Part shown: in pieces, positions 1-9,542 of the stretch
Position numbering within the stretch: position 1 is the first letter of the stretch
Layout of the letters: the number at the start of each line of letters is the position of its first letter
Assembly (NCBI RefSeq): GCF_900096765.1
Contig: NZ_LT615228.1
Coordinates: 1,761,584 to 1,825,583 of the forward strand
Reading direction: 5' to 3'
From: Polynucleobacter necessarius
GTDB lineage: Bacteria; Pseudomonadota; Gammaproteobacteria; Burkholderiales; Burkholderiaceae
Length of the DNA: 64,000 nt
Program-made: the position numbers and the translations under genes
Notes under the pieces: generated by a model
Told to the model about the DNA's origin: nothing
Databases searched by the model: none
Seen by the model: the letters and a program-made list of their open reading frames with translations, nothing else

Positions 1-2
1 GC

Positions 3-167
3 TCAAATTTACTGCGGGAATTAAATCGTCGATTTCCGGGTGTTTCGATTAAGGCCAATTCTGAAATATATGCTCGTTTTCAATACCGAAAAAATGGTTT
101 ATGGACGCCGCTCAATCGTCTTGAACGCCTAGTAATGGCGCTATGGGCGAGCCACTTGGTCGCTTGA
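3..167 (+). CDS. 3' end of an unidentified protein, cut by the window edge
   Basis: An open frame enters from the left edge and ends with TGA at 165-167, giving about 54 C-terminal residues rich in Arg and Leu and ending in WASHLVA. The frame is open from base 3, so the start lies outside the window. I do not recognise the family. It lies tail to tail with the fucosyltransferase-like pseudogene that begins 12 bases further on, and its position next to glycosyltransferases suggests, but does not show, a role in surface polysaccharide synthesis. The other two plus-strand frames hit stops within about 50 bases, which supports this one. Confidence 0.45.
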   Translation, partial: SNLLRELNRRFPGVSIKANSEIYARFQYRKNGLWTPLNRLERLVMALWASHLVA

Positions 168-178
168 CTGTAGGCACG

Positions 179-1227
179 TTAGTTTAAATAAGTCTGTAAG
201 TGCTTTGCAATAGCTTCACTGTCGAGTTCACTCTCTGTACCCGCCACTTCGATTAATTGATTGGTGCCGCGGTAAGAGTGCCACATGTGAGGCATGATTT
301 TGACTTGAGAACTTAGCATTCCGGCTAAATGGCTCATACCGCTTTTGGAGCCGATCAGCAGATCTGCATGAAGTAGGTGGTGAAAAGTACTCATGAAATT
401 GCTATCAATATGCTCATGTACTTCGTAAGGGCTATCCTTAAAATATTCTTTCCATGAGAAGGCTTGTCCGTTTTCAGAATGGTATTGACCCTCTTTGCCT
501 TCACTAAAAATGTGAATAGCTAACCTGCCCTTTAGATGTTTAGTGGCAATATTTAGGATTTCTAGATACCAAGCGTCAGGCAGCATTCGTGATGAGAGGT
601 CTGAAAATTGGCGTCCAGGCAGTAGATCGCCTCTGCGAATGTGCACGGCAATATTCACTAGATCGGGATTAAAACTTAAAGGTATGGGGTAAGATTCTCG
701 AGCTTTTGAGTATGCGTTTATAAGTTTATAAACCAATCCCTTGATGAAGCATATTCATAATCGCCATAACGATTGTTGCTAATCTTAAAAGCTGTATTGG
801 ATTCAGGATGACTTTGAATAAATTGGTCCACTGCCTGATAAATCTCATCATCTGATTGTTCATTCGATGGGATGTGAATTTCAAATTCGGGCAGTATGAT
901 GAGTTTTATTTCTTTACTTGCAATCTTGCGCTCAATCTCTTCCCGACTTGCTAGCCAGGATTTGGGATTAAGCATTTCATTCAGATCATTGCCAATATTG
1001 TGGGTTTCATTGGCGCGTCTACCCGTGAGTTTGCGTAGAGATTGTTTTAAATTCCATTTAAAGGAATTTTTATGGGATTTGGAGAGCTGAGTCTCAGAGT
1101 AAGCAAACTGAAGATCGTTTCTAGTTGCAATTTTGATTGCGCGATTAATGATTCCCATCGAGTGCCCGATCCCGGCATCTGGATTATCGTAATCGAGCAG
1201 ATATCTATTGGACTTGATGGAGGTCAT
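179..1227 (-). pseudogene. fucosyltransferase-like glycosyltransferase, frameshifted
   Basis: Two overlapping minus-strand frames (start ATG at 1227, stop at 718; then 736 to 179) join into one 349-residue protein if one T is added to the TTT read on the minus strand at 730-732. The join then runs through D-W-F-Y-K-L. The N-terminal part has a GIGHSMGIINRAI glycine-rich stretch. The C-terminal part has VHIRRGD, the GDP-fucose-binding signature of GT11/GT23-type alpha-1,2 and alpha-1,6 fucosyltransferases, followed by ADLLIGSKSGMSHLA. Inference: transfer of fucose to the surface glycan. Its start overlaps the 3' end of the GT10 gene by 23 bases, so the two are co-transcribed. As read the product is broken; a sequencing slip in the short homopolymer is possible. 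Confidence 0.7.
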
Positions 1228-2224
1228 TCAAGACTTGATCAATGATTGTTGACACATAGCGAGTAGTATCAAACTCCATTGCTTTCGGACTTAGTAAAAA
1301 TGTGCGAATATGATCTTGATACTGAGAGTAACGCTGCTCATTGATGTTTAATAAATAACGATGAACCTCTTCAGTATTTTTGAAGTCTCTTCTATTAATA
1401 AAACACTCTTTGGGTATGTGTTGATCAACTGTATTGGAGCCCCAGTACACTGGAACACATCCAGCAAAGAAGCAATCAAATATTTTCTCACTAATGTAAT
1501 CCGGAAGATTGGCAACGTTCTCAAAACAGTAGGCAAATTTTGTTTTTCGATAAACCGTTTCTTTATCAACTACTTCACCAGCATAGCTTGGAAAGGGCTT
1601 ATAGCCAAAGAGTTGGCTCGCAACTCGCTTGAGTCGTCTTTCTATTTTTTCGGAGGCAGTAAAAGCGGGCGCTGGTTTATTCCAGCCAAGGCCATAAAGC
1701 GAAAAATATTCTGGTGCATTTTTTTCATACCAGCGAATAACATTAATCCGTTCTTTATAAAGATCATTATCAAGGCCGGGAGGAAATGCTTTATTAGCAT
1801 TAATAATGCTGGAGAAAATTGGTCTGTCTATAAATGAGGGAGTTGCTTTGCTTTGTATCTGATTCGGTATGAAGACGTGGCTCACATTCGGAAGCGCAGC
1901 AAGATCTGTATTCCAGCTAAATACCCTATTAAACGTTTTTAGGTAGTGTAAATCTCTATTTAGTGGGCAAATATAGGGGTTTTCAGTGGCGATAAGATAC
2001 TTACGGCCAGAAACTGGCTCTAGCATCTGCCCATCATGGAAAATACTGAAAGCAATGTCTCTGCCTTTATTGACGTCTGGATTATTGAGCTCAATCCCGC
2101 GCTTTAGAAATTCCGCCCTCAATAATCTATTGGTAAAGGTTGGGTTATAGGTATGATGTCTATCAATTTCCTCAAAAGAGGCATTTTTTACCCTATCGGG
2201 TTGATAGTAATTGGCAAATAACAT
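1205..2224 (-). CDS. GT10 family alpha-1,3/1,4-fucosyltransferase
   Basis: A 339-residue protein with the GT10 GDP-fucose-binding signature: FAYCFENV at about 230-237, then DYISEKI and FAGCVPVYWG at about 242-262. These match the family pattern FxFENS...DYVTEK...AGxVPVVxG. GT10 enzymes transfer fucose from GDP-fucose to GlcNAc or Glc residues, as in Lewis-type structures. The donor could come from the manC-gmd-fcl genes 41 kb away in this window. The gene is intact, unlike its partner downstream (179-1227), which it overlaps. The ATG at 2224 lies five bases from the ATG of the divergent gene at 2230, leaving no separate promoter space. Acceptor sugar and linkage cannot be read from sequence. 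Confidence 0.85.
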   Translation of the reverse strand: MLFANYYQPDRVKNASFEEIDRHHTYNPTFTNRLLRAEFLKRGIELNNPDVNKGRDIAFSIFHDGQMLEPVSGRKYLIATENPYICPLNRDLHYLKTFNRVFSWNTDLAALPNVSHVFIPNQIQSKATPSFIDRPIFSSIINANKAFPPGLDNDLYKERINVIRWYEKNAPEYFSLYGLGWNKPAPAFTASEKIERRLKRVASQLFGYKPFPSYAGEVVDKETVYRKTKFAYCFENVANLPDYISEKIFDCFFAGCVPVYWGSNTVDQHIPKECFINRRDFKNTEEVHRYLLNINEQRYSQYQDHIRTFLLSPKAMEFDTTRYVSTIIDQVLNDLHQVQ

Positions 2225-2229
2225 TATTT

Positions 2230-3172
2230 ATGGCTTTAATCAAATCCCCTCGCACTGCGCGCAAGGCAATTGAAGATTCCAAGATACTCTTGGCAGGACC
2301 AGTGAGAAATGTGGCGCATACGATTCAAAATGAAGTTAAAACCCTAGAAGCAGGCCTTGGTAATTTTAAAGAAATTCACTGTTTTGTTGTCGAGAGCGAT
2401 TCTAGTGATGATACCGTGAAAAAATTAGAGGAACTACGGGGTCAGATTAAAAACTTCTCATTTGTGACTGTGGGTAATTTAAGTCAAAAATACCCGCGTC
2501 GTACGGATCGCGCATAGCCTTGTGTCGTAATTTGATTGTTGATGAAGTGGCTAATAATCCTCAGTTTGCCGATATTGATTATGTTGCCATGGCTGATCTT
2601 GACGGTATGAATGCTTTAGTTACGCCCGCAAAAATAGCTCAATGTTGGGAGGTTGATGAGCCGTGGGATGTTATTACCGCTAATCAATTGGGTGAATACT
2701 ACGATATTTGGGGGCTTAGTCATCCATACTGGAATCCAATCGATTGCTGGGAGCAAAAACGTCATTTGGAAAATATATTGGGTGATAAGGCGGCAGAAAA
2801 TATTGCCGTAGTATGTAAGCAGTCGCCCATCGATCCTCGCGCTGATTTAATAGAGGTTGATTCTGCTTTTGGTGGTCTTGGCATCTATACGCGCGAAGCT
2901 TTTCTAGCCGGTCGTTATGCTGGAACCGATGATCAAGCTGGCGGCATTGACGTTGCTGATCACATCCCATTTCACCGGGATTTGAAAAATAAAGGCTATC
3001 GTATTTTTATTAATCCAGCCCTTATTAATTGTGACAAAACGCCTGGAGGTGGGGTAAGCAGCCTGTATTACCCAAGCCTAGGGGCGGTTTAAAATTAGTT
3101 CAGAAATTAGGTATCGTGTTGTTTGGTAAAAAACGCTTAAATAAGTACCTCCAGATGATGCAAACACCATAA
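2230..3172 (+). pseudogene. GT-A type glycosyltransferase (CAP59-like), two frameshifts
   Basis: Three frames join into one protein of about 313 residues. The first runs from ATG 2230 to a TAG at 2515-2517. Removing one GC from CGCGC (2509-2513) restores R-T-D-R-I-A-L-C-R-N and the second frame. Adding one A at 3074-3075 restores a C-terminus ending in LQMMQTP at 3172. Motifs are LLAGPVRN, a VVESDSSDDT loop, RTDRIALCRN and DYVAMADLDG, the last resembling a DxD metal/nucleotide-sugar site. These resemble fungal CAP59/GT69 and bacterial relatives; substrate unknown. Two independent lesions favour real decay over one read error, though the second is in a short A run. An alternative upstream start at 2140 would overlap the opposite gene heavily. 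Confidence 0.65.
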
Positions 3173-3210
3173 CTTGATGACCCATTTAATAATTTAATAA
3201 AGTTAATGTA

Positions 3211-4272
3211 ATGATCTTAGTAACTGGCGGTGCCGGATTTATTGGAGTAAATTTTGTTTTAGATTGGCTTGCTTCTGCAGATGCTGAGGGGTTGGTGAAT
3301 TTAGACAAATTAACCTATGCCGGTAATCCTGCTAATTTGCAATCATTGCAAAATGACCCTAGACATGTTTTTGTTCATGGCGATATTGGTGATAAAGCGC
3401 TAGTAGCAAAATTACTTGCCGAGCATCGTCCGCGCGCTATTGTGAACTTTGCTGCCGAGAGCCACGTTGATCGCTCTATTCACGGCCCCGCAGAATTTAT
3501 TCAAACGAATATCGTTGGTACATTTAATTTGCTTGAGTGTGCTCGCGAGTATTGGAATGGTCTTGAGGAGGCTGCAAAACAGCAATTTCGCTTTCATCAT
3601 GTGTCTACTGATGAGGTGTATGGTTCTTTGTCGTCTACTGACCCTGCATTTAGTGAAACCAATCCGTATGAGCCTAATAGTCCCTACTCAGCCTCTAAAG
3701 CGGCATCGGATCATTTAGTTCGCGCTTGGTTTCATACCTATGGTTTGCCGGTAGTGACAACCAATTGTTCTAACAACTACGGCCCCTATCACTTTCCTGA
3801 GAAGTTAATTCCGTTAGTGATTCTCAACGCCTTAAATGGTAAGCCCTTACCGGTATATGGTGATGGGCAGCAAATTCGGGATTGGCTCTACGTGGGCGAT
3901 CACTGCTCGGCTATTCGTGAAGTCTTGGCAAATGGCAAGCTAGGCGAGACCTATAACATTGGTGGTTGGAATGAAAAGGCTAATCTTGAAGTGGTAAAGA
4001 CTATTTGCAACATCTTGGATGAATTGAGACCGCGTACGGATGGCAAGCCTTATGCAGATCAAATTGCTTTTGTCAAAGATCGCCCTGGTCATGACCGTCG
4101 TTATGCAATTGATGCTAGCAAGATTGAAAAAGAGCTTGGCTGGCGACCTGCTGAAACCTTTGATACTGGGATTCGTAAAACTGTGCAGTGGTATCTCGAT
4201 AATCCAGTCTGGGTTGATGGTGTAGTGACTGGTTCATATCGAGAGTGGCTTGATAAGCAATACCAGAGTTAA
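3211..4272 (+). CDS. rfbB: dTDP-glucose 4,6-dehydratase
   Basis: Second step of dTDP-L-rhamnose synthesis: dTDP-glucose to dTDP-4-keto-6-deoxyglucose with bound NAD. The 353-residue extended SDR protein has GGAGFIG at 6-12, [12 protein letters not shown] near 79-90, STDEVYG at 132-138 containing the Asp-Glu catalytic pair, and the YSASK catalytic Tyr159/Lys163. Length is typical. It leads a tight rfbB-rfbD-rfbA-rfbC-heptosyltransferase run, 12 bases ahead of rfbD. The sequence upstream carries the decayed glycosyltransferase, so the promoter is probably in the A/T-rich gap at 3173-3210 or further upstream. Confidence 0.96.
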   Translation: MILVTGGAGFIGVNFVLDWLASADAEGLVNLDKLTYAGNPANLQSLQNDPRHVFVHGDIGDKALVAKLLAEHRPRAIVNFAAESHVDRSIHGPAEFIQTNIVGTFNLLECAREYWNGLEEAAKQQFRFHHVSTDEVYGSLSSTDPAFSETNPYEPNSPYSASKAASDHLVRAWFHTYGLPVVTTNCSNNYGPYHFPEKLIPLVILNALNGKPLPVYGDGQQIRDWLYVGDHCSAIREVLANGKLGETYNIGGWNEKANLEVVKTICNILDELRPRTDGKPYADQIAFVKDRPGHDRRYAIDASKIEKELGWRPAETFDTGIRKTVQWYLDNPVWVDGVVTGSYREWLDKQYQS

Positions 4273-4284
4273 GCTATCTTAGTC

Positions 4285-5229
4285 ATGAATATTCTGGTTT
4301 TTGGAAAAGATGGTCAGCTAGGAAAAGCATTTGCTGAGCAACTTCAGAGCACTCCATTTAGTCAAATCAATACAATCCGTTTCGTGGGTCGCGCCGATTG
4401 TGATTTAGCTAATCCCAATTACTTACACTTACAAACTTTTTTAGAGTCCTATCACCCTCAGGTCATCATTAATGCTGCTGCTTATACGGCAGTAGATAAA
4501 GCTGAGTCAGAAGCAGAATTAGCGTTTGCTATCAATGCAGTTGCGCCGGAGATCATGGCGAAATATGCGGCCGCGAACAATGCTACGCTACTGCATTTTT
4601 CAACGGATTATGTTTTTGATGGTTCAGGCCAACGGGCTTGTACAGAATCAGATCAAACCAATCCTCTTGGTGTCTATGGGAAATCTAAAGAAGCAGGTGA
4701 GAAGGCTGTTGTGAGTGCTTTTGCAAGTCATCCCCAACTCCAATACGCTATTTTAAGAACTAGTTGGGTTTACGGAGATGGCGGTAACTTTATTCGCACT
4801 ATTTTGCGTTTGGCAAAGGAGCGTAGCGAGTTGAGGATAATTGATGATCAATTTGGAGTACCTACAAGTGCTCAGTGGTTGGCTGAACTGGGCGTCGGCT
4901 TAGTTCTCGGTAGTGCCGCGCAAAAATTGAATTCCGGTATTTATCATGCTGTTCCTCGCGGGGAAACAAATTGGTTTGGGTTGGCTTGTTTAGCTGTGAA
5001 GACTGCTGCTGAAGCTGGAATGCAGCTTAAGACATCTCCAGGCGCGATTAAGCCAATTCCAGCCTCTGATTACCCTTTACCAGCCCCTAGGCCGATGAAT
5101 TCTCGTCTTGCGACTGGCAAGCTTGAGCAAGAATTGAAGCATTTGGGTCTTGTGTCAAAATTACCCCATTGGAATACGCCGTGGGACGAGCAAGTTAGGG
5201 TGTATGTCAAGCAGTTGCCGGTAGATTAA
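4285..5229 (+). CDS. rfbD: dTDP-4-dehydrorhamnose reductase
   Basis: Final step of dTDP-L-rhamnose synthesis, NAD(P)H reduction of dTDP-4-keto-L-rhamnose. The 314-residue protein has the N-terminal FGKDGQLG dinucleotide loop, INAAAYTAVDKAE, the FSTDYVFDG segment and a YGKSK catalytic Tyr/Lys. These are hallmarks of the RfbD/RmlD group of extended SDRs. It sits between rfbB and rfbA in the usual cluster. Slightly longer than the common 290-300 residues, with no obvious extra domain. Confidence 0.95.
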   Translation: MNILVFGKDGQLGKAFAEQLQSTPFSQINTIRFVGRADCDLANPNYLHLQTFLESYHPQVIINAAAYTAVDKAESEAELAFAINAVAPEIMAKYAAANNATLLHFSTDYVFDGSGQRACTESDQTNPLGVYGKSKEAGEKAVVSAFASHPQLQYAILRTSWVYGDGGNFIRTILRLAKERSELRIIDDQFGVPTSAQWLAELGVGLVLGSAAQKLNSGIYHAVPRGETNWFGLACLAVKTAAEAGMQLKTSPGAIKPIPASDYPLPAPRPMNSRLATGKLEQELKHLGLVSKLPHWNTPWDEQVRVYVKQLPVD

Positions 5230-5265
5230 AAATCACAGAATTCAAAAGAGAGTATTTGGGTACAC

Positions 5266-6192
5266 ATGGTAAAAAATCGCAAAGGTATTATTTTGGCTGG
5301 CGGGTCTGGTACTCGTTTATATCCAGTGACTCAAGCAGTCTCTAAACAATTAATGCCAGTCTATGACAAGCCAATGGTGTATTACCCATTAACGACTTTG
5401 ATGTTGGCGGGTATCCGCGATATCCTGTTGATATCTACCCCACATGACACACCGCGCTTTACCGAGCTTCTTGGCGATGGTTCACAGTGGGGGCTGAATA
5501 TTGAGTATTGCGTGCAACCCTCTCCAGATGGTTTGGCCCAAGCTTTTACCCTTGGCAAAAACTTTATTAATAACCACCCTAGCGCTCTAGTATTGGGTGA
5601 CAATATTTTTTATGGCCATGAGTTGGTTTCTAATTTGGAAAGCGCTGATGAGCGTGAGCATGGTGCTACTGTATTTGCTTATCACGTGACTGATCCAGAG
5701 CGCTACGGTGTAGTAGAGTTCGATAAAGGCTATAAGGCAATTTCGATTGAAGAGAAACCCGCCGAACCTAAAAGCAGCTATGCAGTGACAGGGCTTTATT
5801 TCTACGACAATCAGGTATGTGATATCGCTAACTCAATAAAGCCCAGCGCTCGTGGCGAGTTGGAGATTACTGACGTTAATCGCGTGTATTTAGAAAAAGA
5901 GCAACTTAGTGTTGAGATCATGGGCCGTGGCTTTGCATGGTTAGATACTGGTACGCACGACTCTTTACTAGATGCAGCTGGCTTTATTGCTACTTTACAA
6001 AAGCGTCAAGGCTTAATGGTTGCTTGTCCAGAAGAGATCGCTTATCGCCAGAGTTGGATTGATGCAGAAGCGGTGCAAAAAGTGGCTGCGCAGTTGAGTA
6101 AAAATAGCTATGGTCAATATTTGTCTAAGATTTTGAATGAGATGAATAGTGGCTCTCAGCCAGTGACCTTGTCATCAAAAAAGGTGATGTAG
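5266..6192 (+). CDS. rfbA: glucose-1-phosphate thymidylyltransferase
   Basis: First step of dTDP-L-rhamnose synthesis: glucose-1-phosphate plus dTTP to dTDP-glucose. The 308-residue protein begins with the nucleotidyltransferase signature [11 protein letters not shown], followed by [15 protein letters not shown] and the metal-binding LGDNIFYG. Length is normal for RmlA. The stop codon at 6190-6192 overlaps the GTG start of rfbC by one base, indicating translational coupling. Feedback inhibition by dTDP-rhamnose is known for the family but is not visible here. Confidence 0.96.
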   Translation: MVKNRKGIILAGGSGTRLYPVTQAVSKQLMPVYDKPMVYYPLTTLMLAGIRDILLISTPHDTPRFTELLGDGSQWGLNIEYCVQPSPDGLAQAFTLGKNFINNHPSALVLGDNIFYGHELVSNLESADEREHGATVFAYHVTDPERYGVVEFDKGYKAISIEEKPAEPKSSYAVTGLYFYDNQVCDIANSIKPSARGELEITDVNRVYLEKEQLSVEIMGRGFAWLDTGTHDSLLDAAGFIATLQKRQGLMVACPEEIAYRQSWIDAEAVQKVAAQLSKNSYGQYLSKILNEMNSGSQPVTLSSKKVM

Positions 6193-6767
6193 TGACCGTA
6201 CCCAATCCCCACCCTAAGATTACGGTAACGCCAACCGTAATACCCGAAGTGCTGATTATTGAGCCAAAAGTTTTTGGTGATGAACGCGGCTGGTTTACTG
6301 AGTCATTTAACGCGCAAGAGTTTTCTGCTGCTACCGGTTTGAAAGTTGAGTTTGTTCAAGATAACCATTCTTTTTCGCGTCAATGGACTTTGCGGGGCTT
6401 GCACTATCAATTGGAAAAAACCCAAGGTAAATTAGTGCGCGTAGTTTCCGGAAGCGTCTTCGATGTTGCTGTTGATTTGCGTAAAAATTCTCCGACATTT
6501 GGCAAGTGGGCCGGTGTGGAGTTAAGTGCTCAAAATCATCAGCAGCTATGGGTGCCTGCTGGTTTTGCTCATGGCTTTTTGGTTCTCTCTGATACCGCTG
6601 AATTTTTATATAAAACGACAGATTACTATCACCCTCAGAGTGAGGTTTGCTTGGCTTGGGATGATCCAGTAGTAGGAATTCAGTGGCCTTTACAGTCAGG
6701 GCAGTCACCCAACCTCAATGCCAAAGATCTCGCAGGGCTTTCATGGGATAAGGCGCCAAAGTTTTAA
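6192..6767 (+). CDS. rfbC: dTDP-4-dehydrorhamnose 3,5-epimerase
   Basis: Third step of dTDP-L-rhamnose synthesis, double epimerisation at C3 and C5. The 191-residue cupin has FTESFNAQEF, QDNHSFSRQWTLRGLHYQ with the catalytic His, and VPAGFAHGFLVLS. It starts at GTG 6192, overlapping the rfbA stop; no nearer ATG preserves the N-terminus. Its TAA at 6765-6767 shares the A of the next gene's ATG. A second, shorter epimerase-like gene lies at 61,853 beside rfbH and probably acts on a CDP sugar instead. Confidence 0.95.
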   Translation: MTVPNPHPKITVTPTVIPEVLIIEPKVFGDERGWFTESFNAQEFSAATGLKVEFVQDNHSFSRQWTLRGLHYQLEKTQGKLVRVVSGSVFDVAVDLRKNSPTFGKWAGVELSAQNHQQLWVPAGFAHGFLVLSDTAEFLYKTTDYYHPQSEVCLAWDDPVVGIQWPLQSGQSPNLNAKDLAGLSWDKAPKF

Positions 6768-7807
6768 TGAGTTCATCCGCTTCATCTGCCAAAATATTGT
6801 TGGTGAAGCTTTCATCGTTGGGGGATGTGCTACATAACTTGCCGATTGTGTGGGACATTCGTGCGCGTTTTCCAAGCGCACAAATTGATTGGGTGGTTGA
6901 GGAATCCTATGTCCATTTACTAGAGCCTTTGCTAACTCGGGATGGATTTAAGGGGATAGACCGGATCATTCCTTTTGGATTGCGTCGTTGGAAAAAATCC
7001 CTTTTTAGCCTGAATACTTGGAGGCAATTCTTTGTCTTTAAGCGCGATCTACAGGCAGTGACTTATGACTTTGTCGTTGAGACCCAAGGGCTTTTAAAGT
7101 CTGCTTTAGTTTGTGCGCTAGCAAAAAAATCACCTGATGCTGTAGTGGCTGGATTGGCCAATGCGACTGAGTTTTCGGGATATGAGGCAGCGGCTAGAAC
7201 CTTTTATAGCCAAAGTGTTCAAGTGCCTTTGCAGTGTCATGCAGTAGATCGCTCGCGATACGTGATGTGCTCTGCCCTAGATATTCCTTTGATTGGTCGA
7301 GATGAACAGGTATATTTTTATCCCCAAAGCTATGTTGATGGCGTTTCTCGACAACAGATATTGAAGATCGAAAAACCCTATGTTTTATTCTTCCACTCGA
7401 CCGCGAGAGCGGCAAAGCGCTGGCCTAATACGAATTGGGTCATCTTAGGTAAAGAACTTTCTAGGCGTGGATATTTGGTCGTGTTGCCATGGGGTAATGC
7501 TGCCGAGAAAGTAATTAGTGATGAACTTGCCTCGCAAATTCCTGAAGCACTGGTCCCACCAGCTTTTTCAATTGAGGCAGCCTTTTCAGTGATTGCTAAT
7601 GCTGCTTTGACTGTTGGAGTTGATACTGGCTTGACTCATTTAGCAGCGGTAATGAATAAGCCCACCGTAGAAATCTATTGCGATTCGCCTCGATGGAAAA
7701 CTGAAGGTTATTGGTCAAACAATATTTGTAATGTCGGGGATCTGCAGGCTGCGCCAAAGGCAATCGAAGTCATTAATGCTGCTTTGGATTTATTGGATCA
7801 AGCTTAG
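6767..7807 (+). CDS. waaC: lipopolysaccharide heptosyltransferase I
   Basis: A GT9-family protein of 346 residues that would add the first L-glycero-D-manno-heptose to Kdo in the LPS inner core, using ADP-heptose. The N-terminus ILLVKLSSLGDVLHNLP is the heptosyltransferase signature, followed by IDWVVEE. The C-terminal half has FHSTARAAKRWP and VGVDTGLTHLAA, the nucleotide-sugar loop of GT9. It is the last gene of the rhamnose run (TAATG overlap with rfbC), and its 3' end overlaps the convergent tolC-like gene by four bases. WaaC is preferred over WaaF because of overall motif resemblance. Confidence 0.87.
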   Translation: MSSSASSAKILLVKLSSLGDVLHNLPIVWDIRARFPSAQIDWVVEESYVHLLEPLLTRDGFKGIDRIIPFGLRRWKKSLFSLNTWRQFFVFKRDLQAVTYDFVVETQGLLKSALVCALAKKSPDAVVAGLANATEFSGYEAAARTFYSQSVQVPLQCHAVDRSRYVMCSALDIPLIGRDEQVYFYPQSYVDGVSRQQILKIEKPYVLFFHSTARAAKRWPNTNWVILGKELSRRGYLVVLPWGNAAEKVISDELASQIPEALVPPAFSIEAAFSVIANAALTVGVDTGLTHLAAVMNKPTVEIYCDSPRWKTEGYWSNNICNVGDLQAAPKAIEVINAALDLLDQA

Positions 7808-9435
7808 CGTAGAAGTGCGTTGATGGCGATGAGATCTTCATCGGTTAAAGAGGCCGCATGTGCCTTGAGCTTAATTGCATTGAGAACAGTGTTATAGCGA
7901 GCTTGTTGCAATTGGGATCTAGTGGTGATCAGGGTGTCCAGTGCAATGAGCACGTCAATGTTTATCAAGGTGCCCACTTGGAATCCAAGCTTACTGGACT
8001 CAAGCGCGGAGCTAGATGAGCGCTCAGCTGCTTCATAGGCTTTGACGCTAGCCAAGCCACCATAGGATCCAGTAAAAGCAGCGCGTGTATTTTGAGCAGC
8101 AGTACGACGTGCATTGTCATAGTTTGCTTTTGCTTGATCAACAAGAGCAGCATTTTGTCGAATAACTGAACTGTTAAATCCACCAGAAACTAGGGGAATA
8201 TTCATCTGTAGAGCAACAGTATTGTTATACACATTGGTATTGGCAGGCTGATAACTATTAGGTGTGCCGTTGGAAGTGTTGTATCCAGAAGTGCCAACAA
8301 AATTAATTGAAGGATAGTTCAGTGCTTGAGAGGCGCGGTAAGTACTCTCTGCCAGATTAACCGTGAGTTGACCCGCTAAAACATTAAAGTTGGCTGCCTC
8401 AGCTTGATTAATCCAGTCATCTAAGGTTTGCCCTGGGGGTAACTGAGGGTTCACGCTATCAGCAATGGGATTACCTTTGGTATCTTTAGTTTTAGAACGT
8501 GGATCTTTAAGGACACCATCAATTTTGGCATCTTTAATCAATGGCTTGAGCGGGCCGACGGGGTGTCCAACTAATTGTTCCAATACGCCACGTTTAACCA
8601 CTAAATCGGCTTGTGCAGCAATTTCTTGAGAGTTTGTTAGATCTAAGGCAGCTTGGGCAGTATTTACATCCACAATAGTTGCCAAGCCGGCATCAAACTT
8701 CGCTTGCGCAGCGTCGAGTTGTTGCTTGATTAATCCTTTTTTATTACGGTATAGCTCAACGTTATCTTGACTAGTGAGTGCATCAAAATAGGCTTGAGAT
8801 ACGCGAATGATTAAGTCTTGTTGCGCTAGGTAAAAGCGCATATCAGCAATCTTGGTATTTAAGTCACCTTGCTTAAATGCCTCAAGGGAAGCTAAGTTAA
8901 AAACAGGTTGAGTCAAGGTCACGGTGTAGTTTTTCTGATCGAACACTCGAGAATTGCCTGGGCCTGCAGCAACTACTGTTTGCCCAACACCATGTTGGTA
9001 ATAACGGGTCCCTCCGGGTGATGCGGATGCTTGCGGCAAGAGTAGTGATAAACCTTGCCAATACAACTCTTTACTAGCTTGATAATTAAAGCGAGCAGCA
9101 TTGAGAACGGGATCGCTAAAAGCAGCCTCTTGGTAAAGCTGAATTAAATCTGTCAGTTGCCCTTTGGTGTTGTTTTCATTGGCGCCTCGAAGATTTGACG
9201 GCGCCGGACTATCTGGTAGTGCAGTTTTGCTTGGCAAAGAAGACATTTGCGGTGGCTGCTCAAGCCCAATCAGGGAAGAGGGGCTAACTGGCGTTGGTAG
9301 CGCCGGGCGAGTGCCGTTCGCACTTTGGGCTAGGGCAGACGAACTCCAGGATTGAAGACCAAGTGCCTGACTAAGGATCAAGCCAAGAATGCTTAGTCTA
9401 GAAAGGCAAAAACGGGCTGGGGTCATCAAATTCAT
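7804..9435 (-). CDS. tolC: TolC-family outer membrane efflux channel
   Basis: A 543-residue outer membrane factor. Residues 1-36 form a signal peptide ending near SSALAQ. A low-complexity Pro/Ser-rich linker (about 37-85) precedes two OEP domains. Recognisable TolC segments are LTQPVFNLASLEAFKQG, AQAKFDAGLATIVDVNTAQAAL and its internal repeat near SKLGFQVGTLINIDVLIAL. TolC trimers form the exit duct for type I secretion and RND efflux pumps. No pump or membrane-fusion gene is adjacent, so a general-purpose partner is likely. The long Pro-rich linker is unusual compared with E. coli TolC. Transcribed away from uppP across a 107-base divergent gap. Confidence 0.9.
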   Translation of the reverse strand: MNLMTPARFCLSRLSILGLILSQALGLQSWSSSALAQSANGTRPALPTPVSPSSLIGLEQPPQMSSLPSKTALPDSPAPSNLRGANENNTKGQLTDLIQLYQEAAFSDPVLNAARFNYQASKELYWQGLSLLLPQASASPGGTRYYQHGVGQTVVAAGPGNSRVFDQKNYTVTLTQPVFNLASLEAFKQGDLNTKIADMRFYLAQQDLIIRVSQAYFDALTSQDNVELYRNKKGLIKQQLDAAQAKFDAGLATIVDVNTAQAALDLTNSQEIAAQADLVVKRGVLEQLVGHPVGPLKPLIKDAKIDGVLKDPRSKTKDTKGNPIADSVNPQLPPGQTLDDWINQAEAANFNVLAGQLTVNLAESTYRASQALNYPSINFVGTSGYNTSNGTPNSYQPANTNVYNNTVALQMNIPLVSGGFNSSVIRQNAALVDQAKANYDNARRTAAQNTRAAFTGSYGGLASVKAYEAAERSSSSALESSKLGFQVGTLINIDVLIALDTLITTRSQLQQARYNTVLNAIKLKAHAASLTDEDLIAINALLR

Positions 9436-9542
9436 TTACTTTTTGGATGCAGGAAGTTTAAGGCCAAATCACTTTTATTGGTTTTTTCAGCCCAATTTTG
9501 CCAAATAAGCTTGCACTCTTCATAAACCTATAAAATTCGGGG

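Noticed and set aside
1361..1837. 158-codon plus-strand frame opposite GT10
   Set aside because: It lies wholly inside the GT10 gene on the other strand, and the GT10 motifs fix which strand is real.
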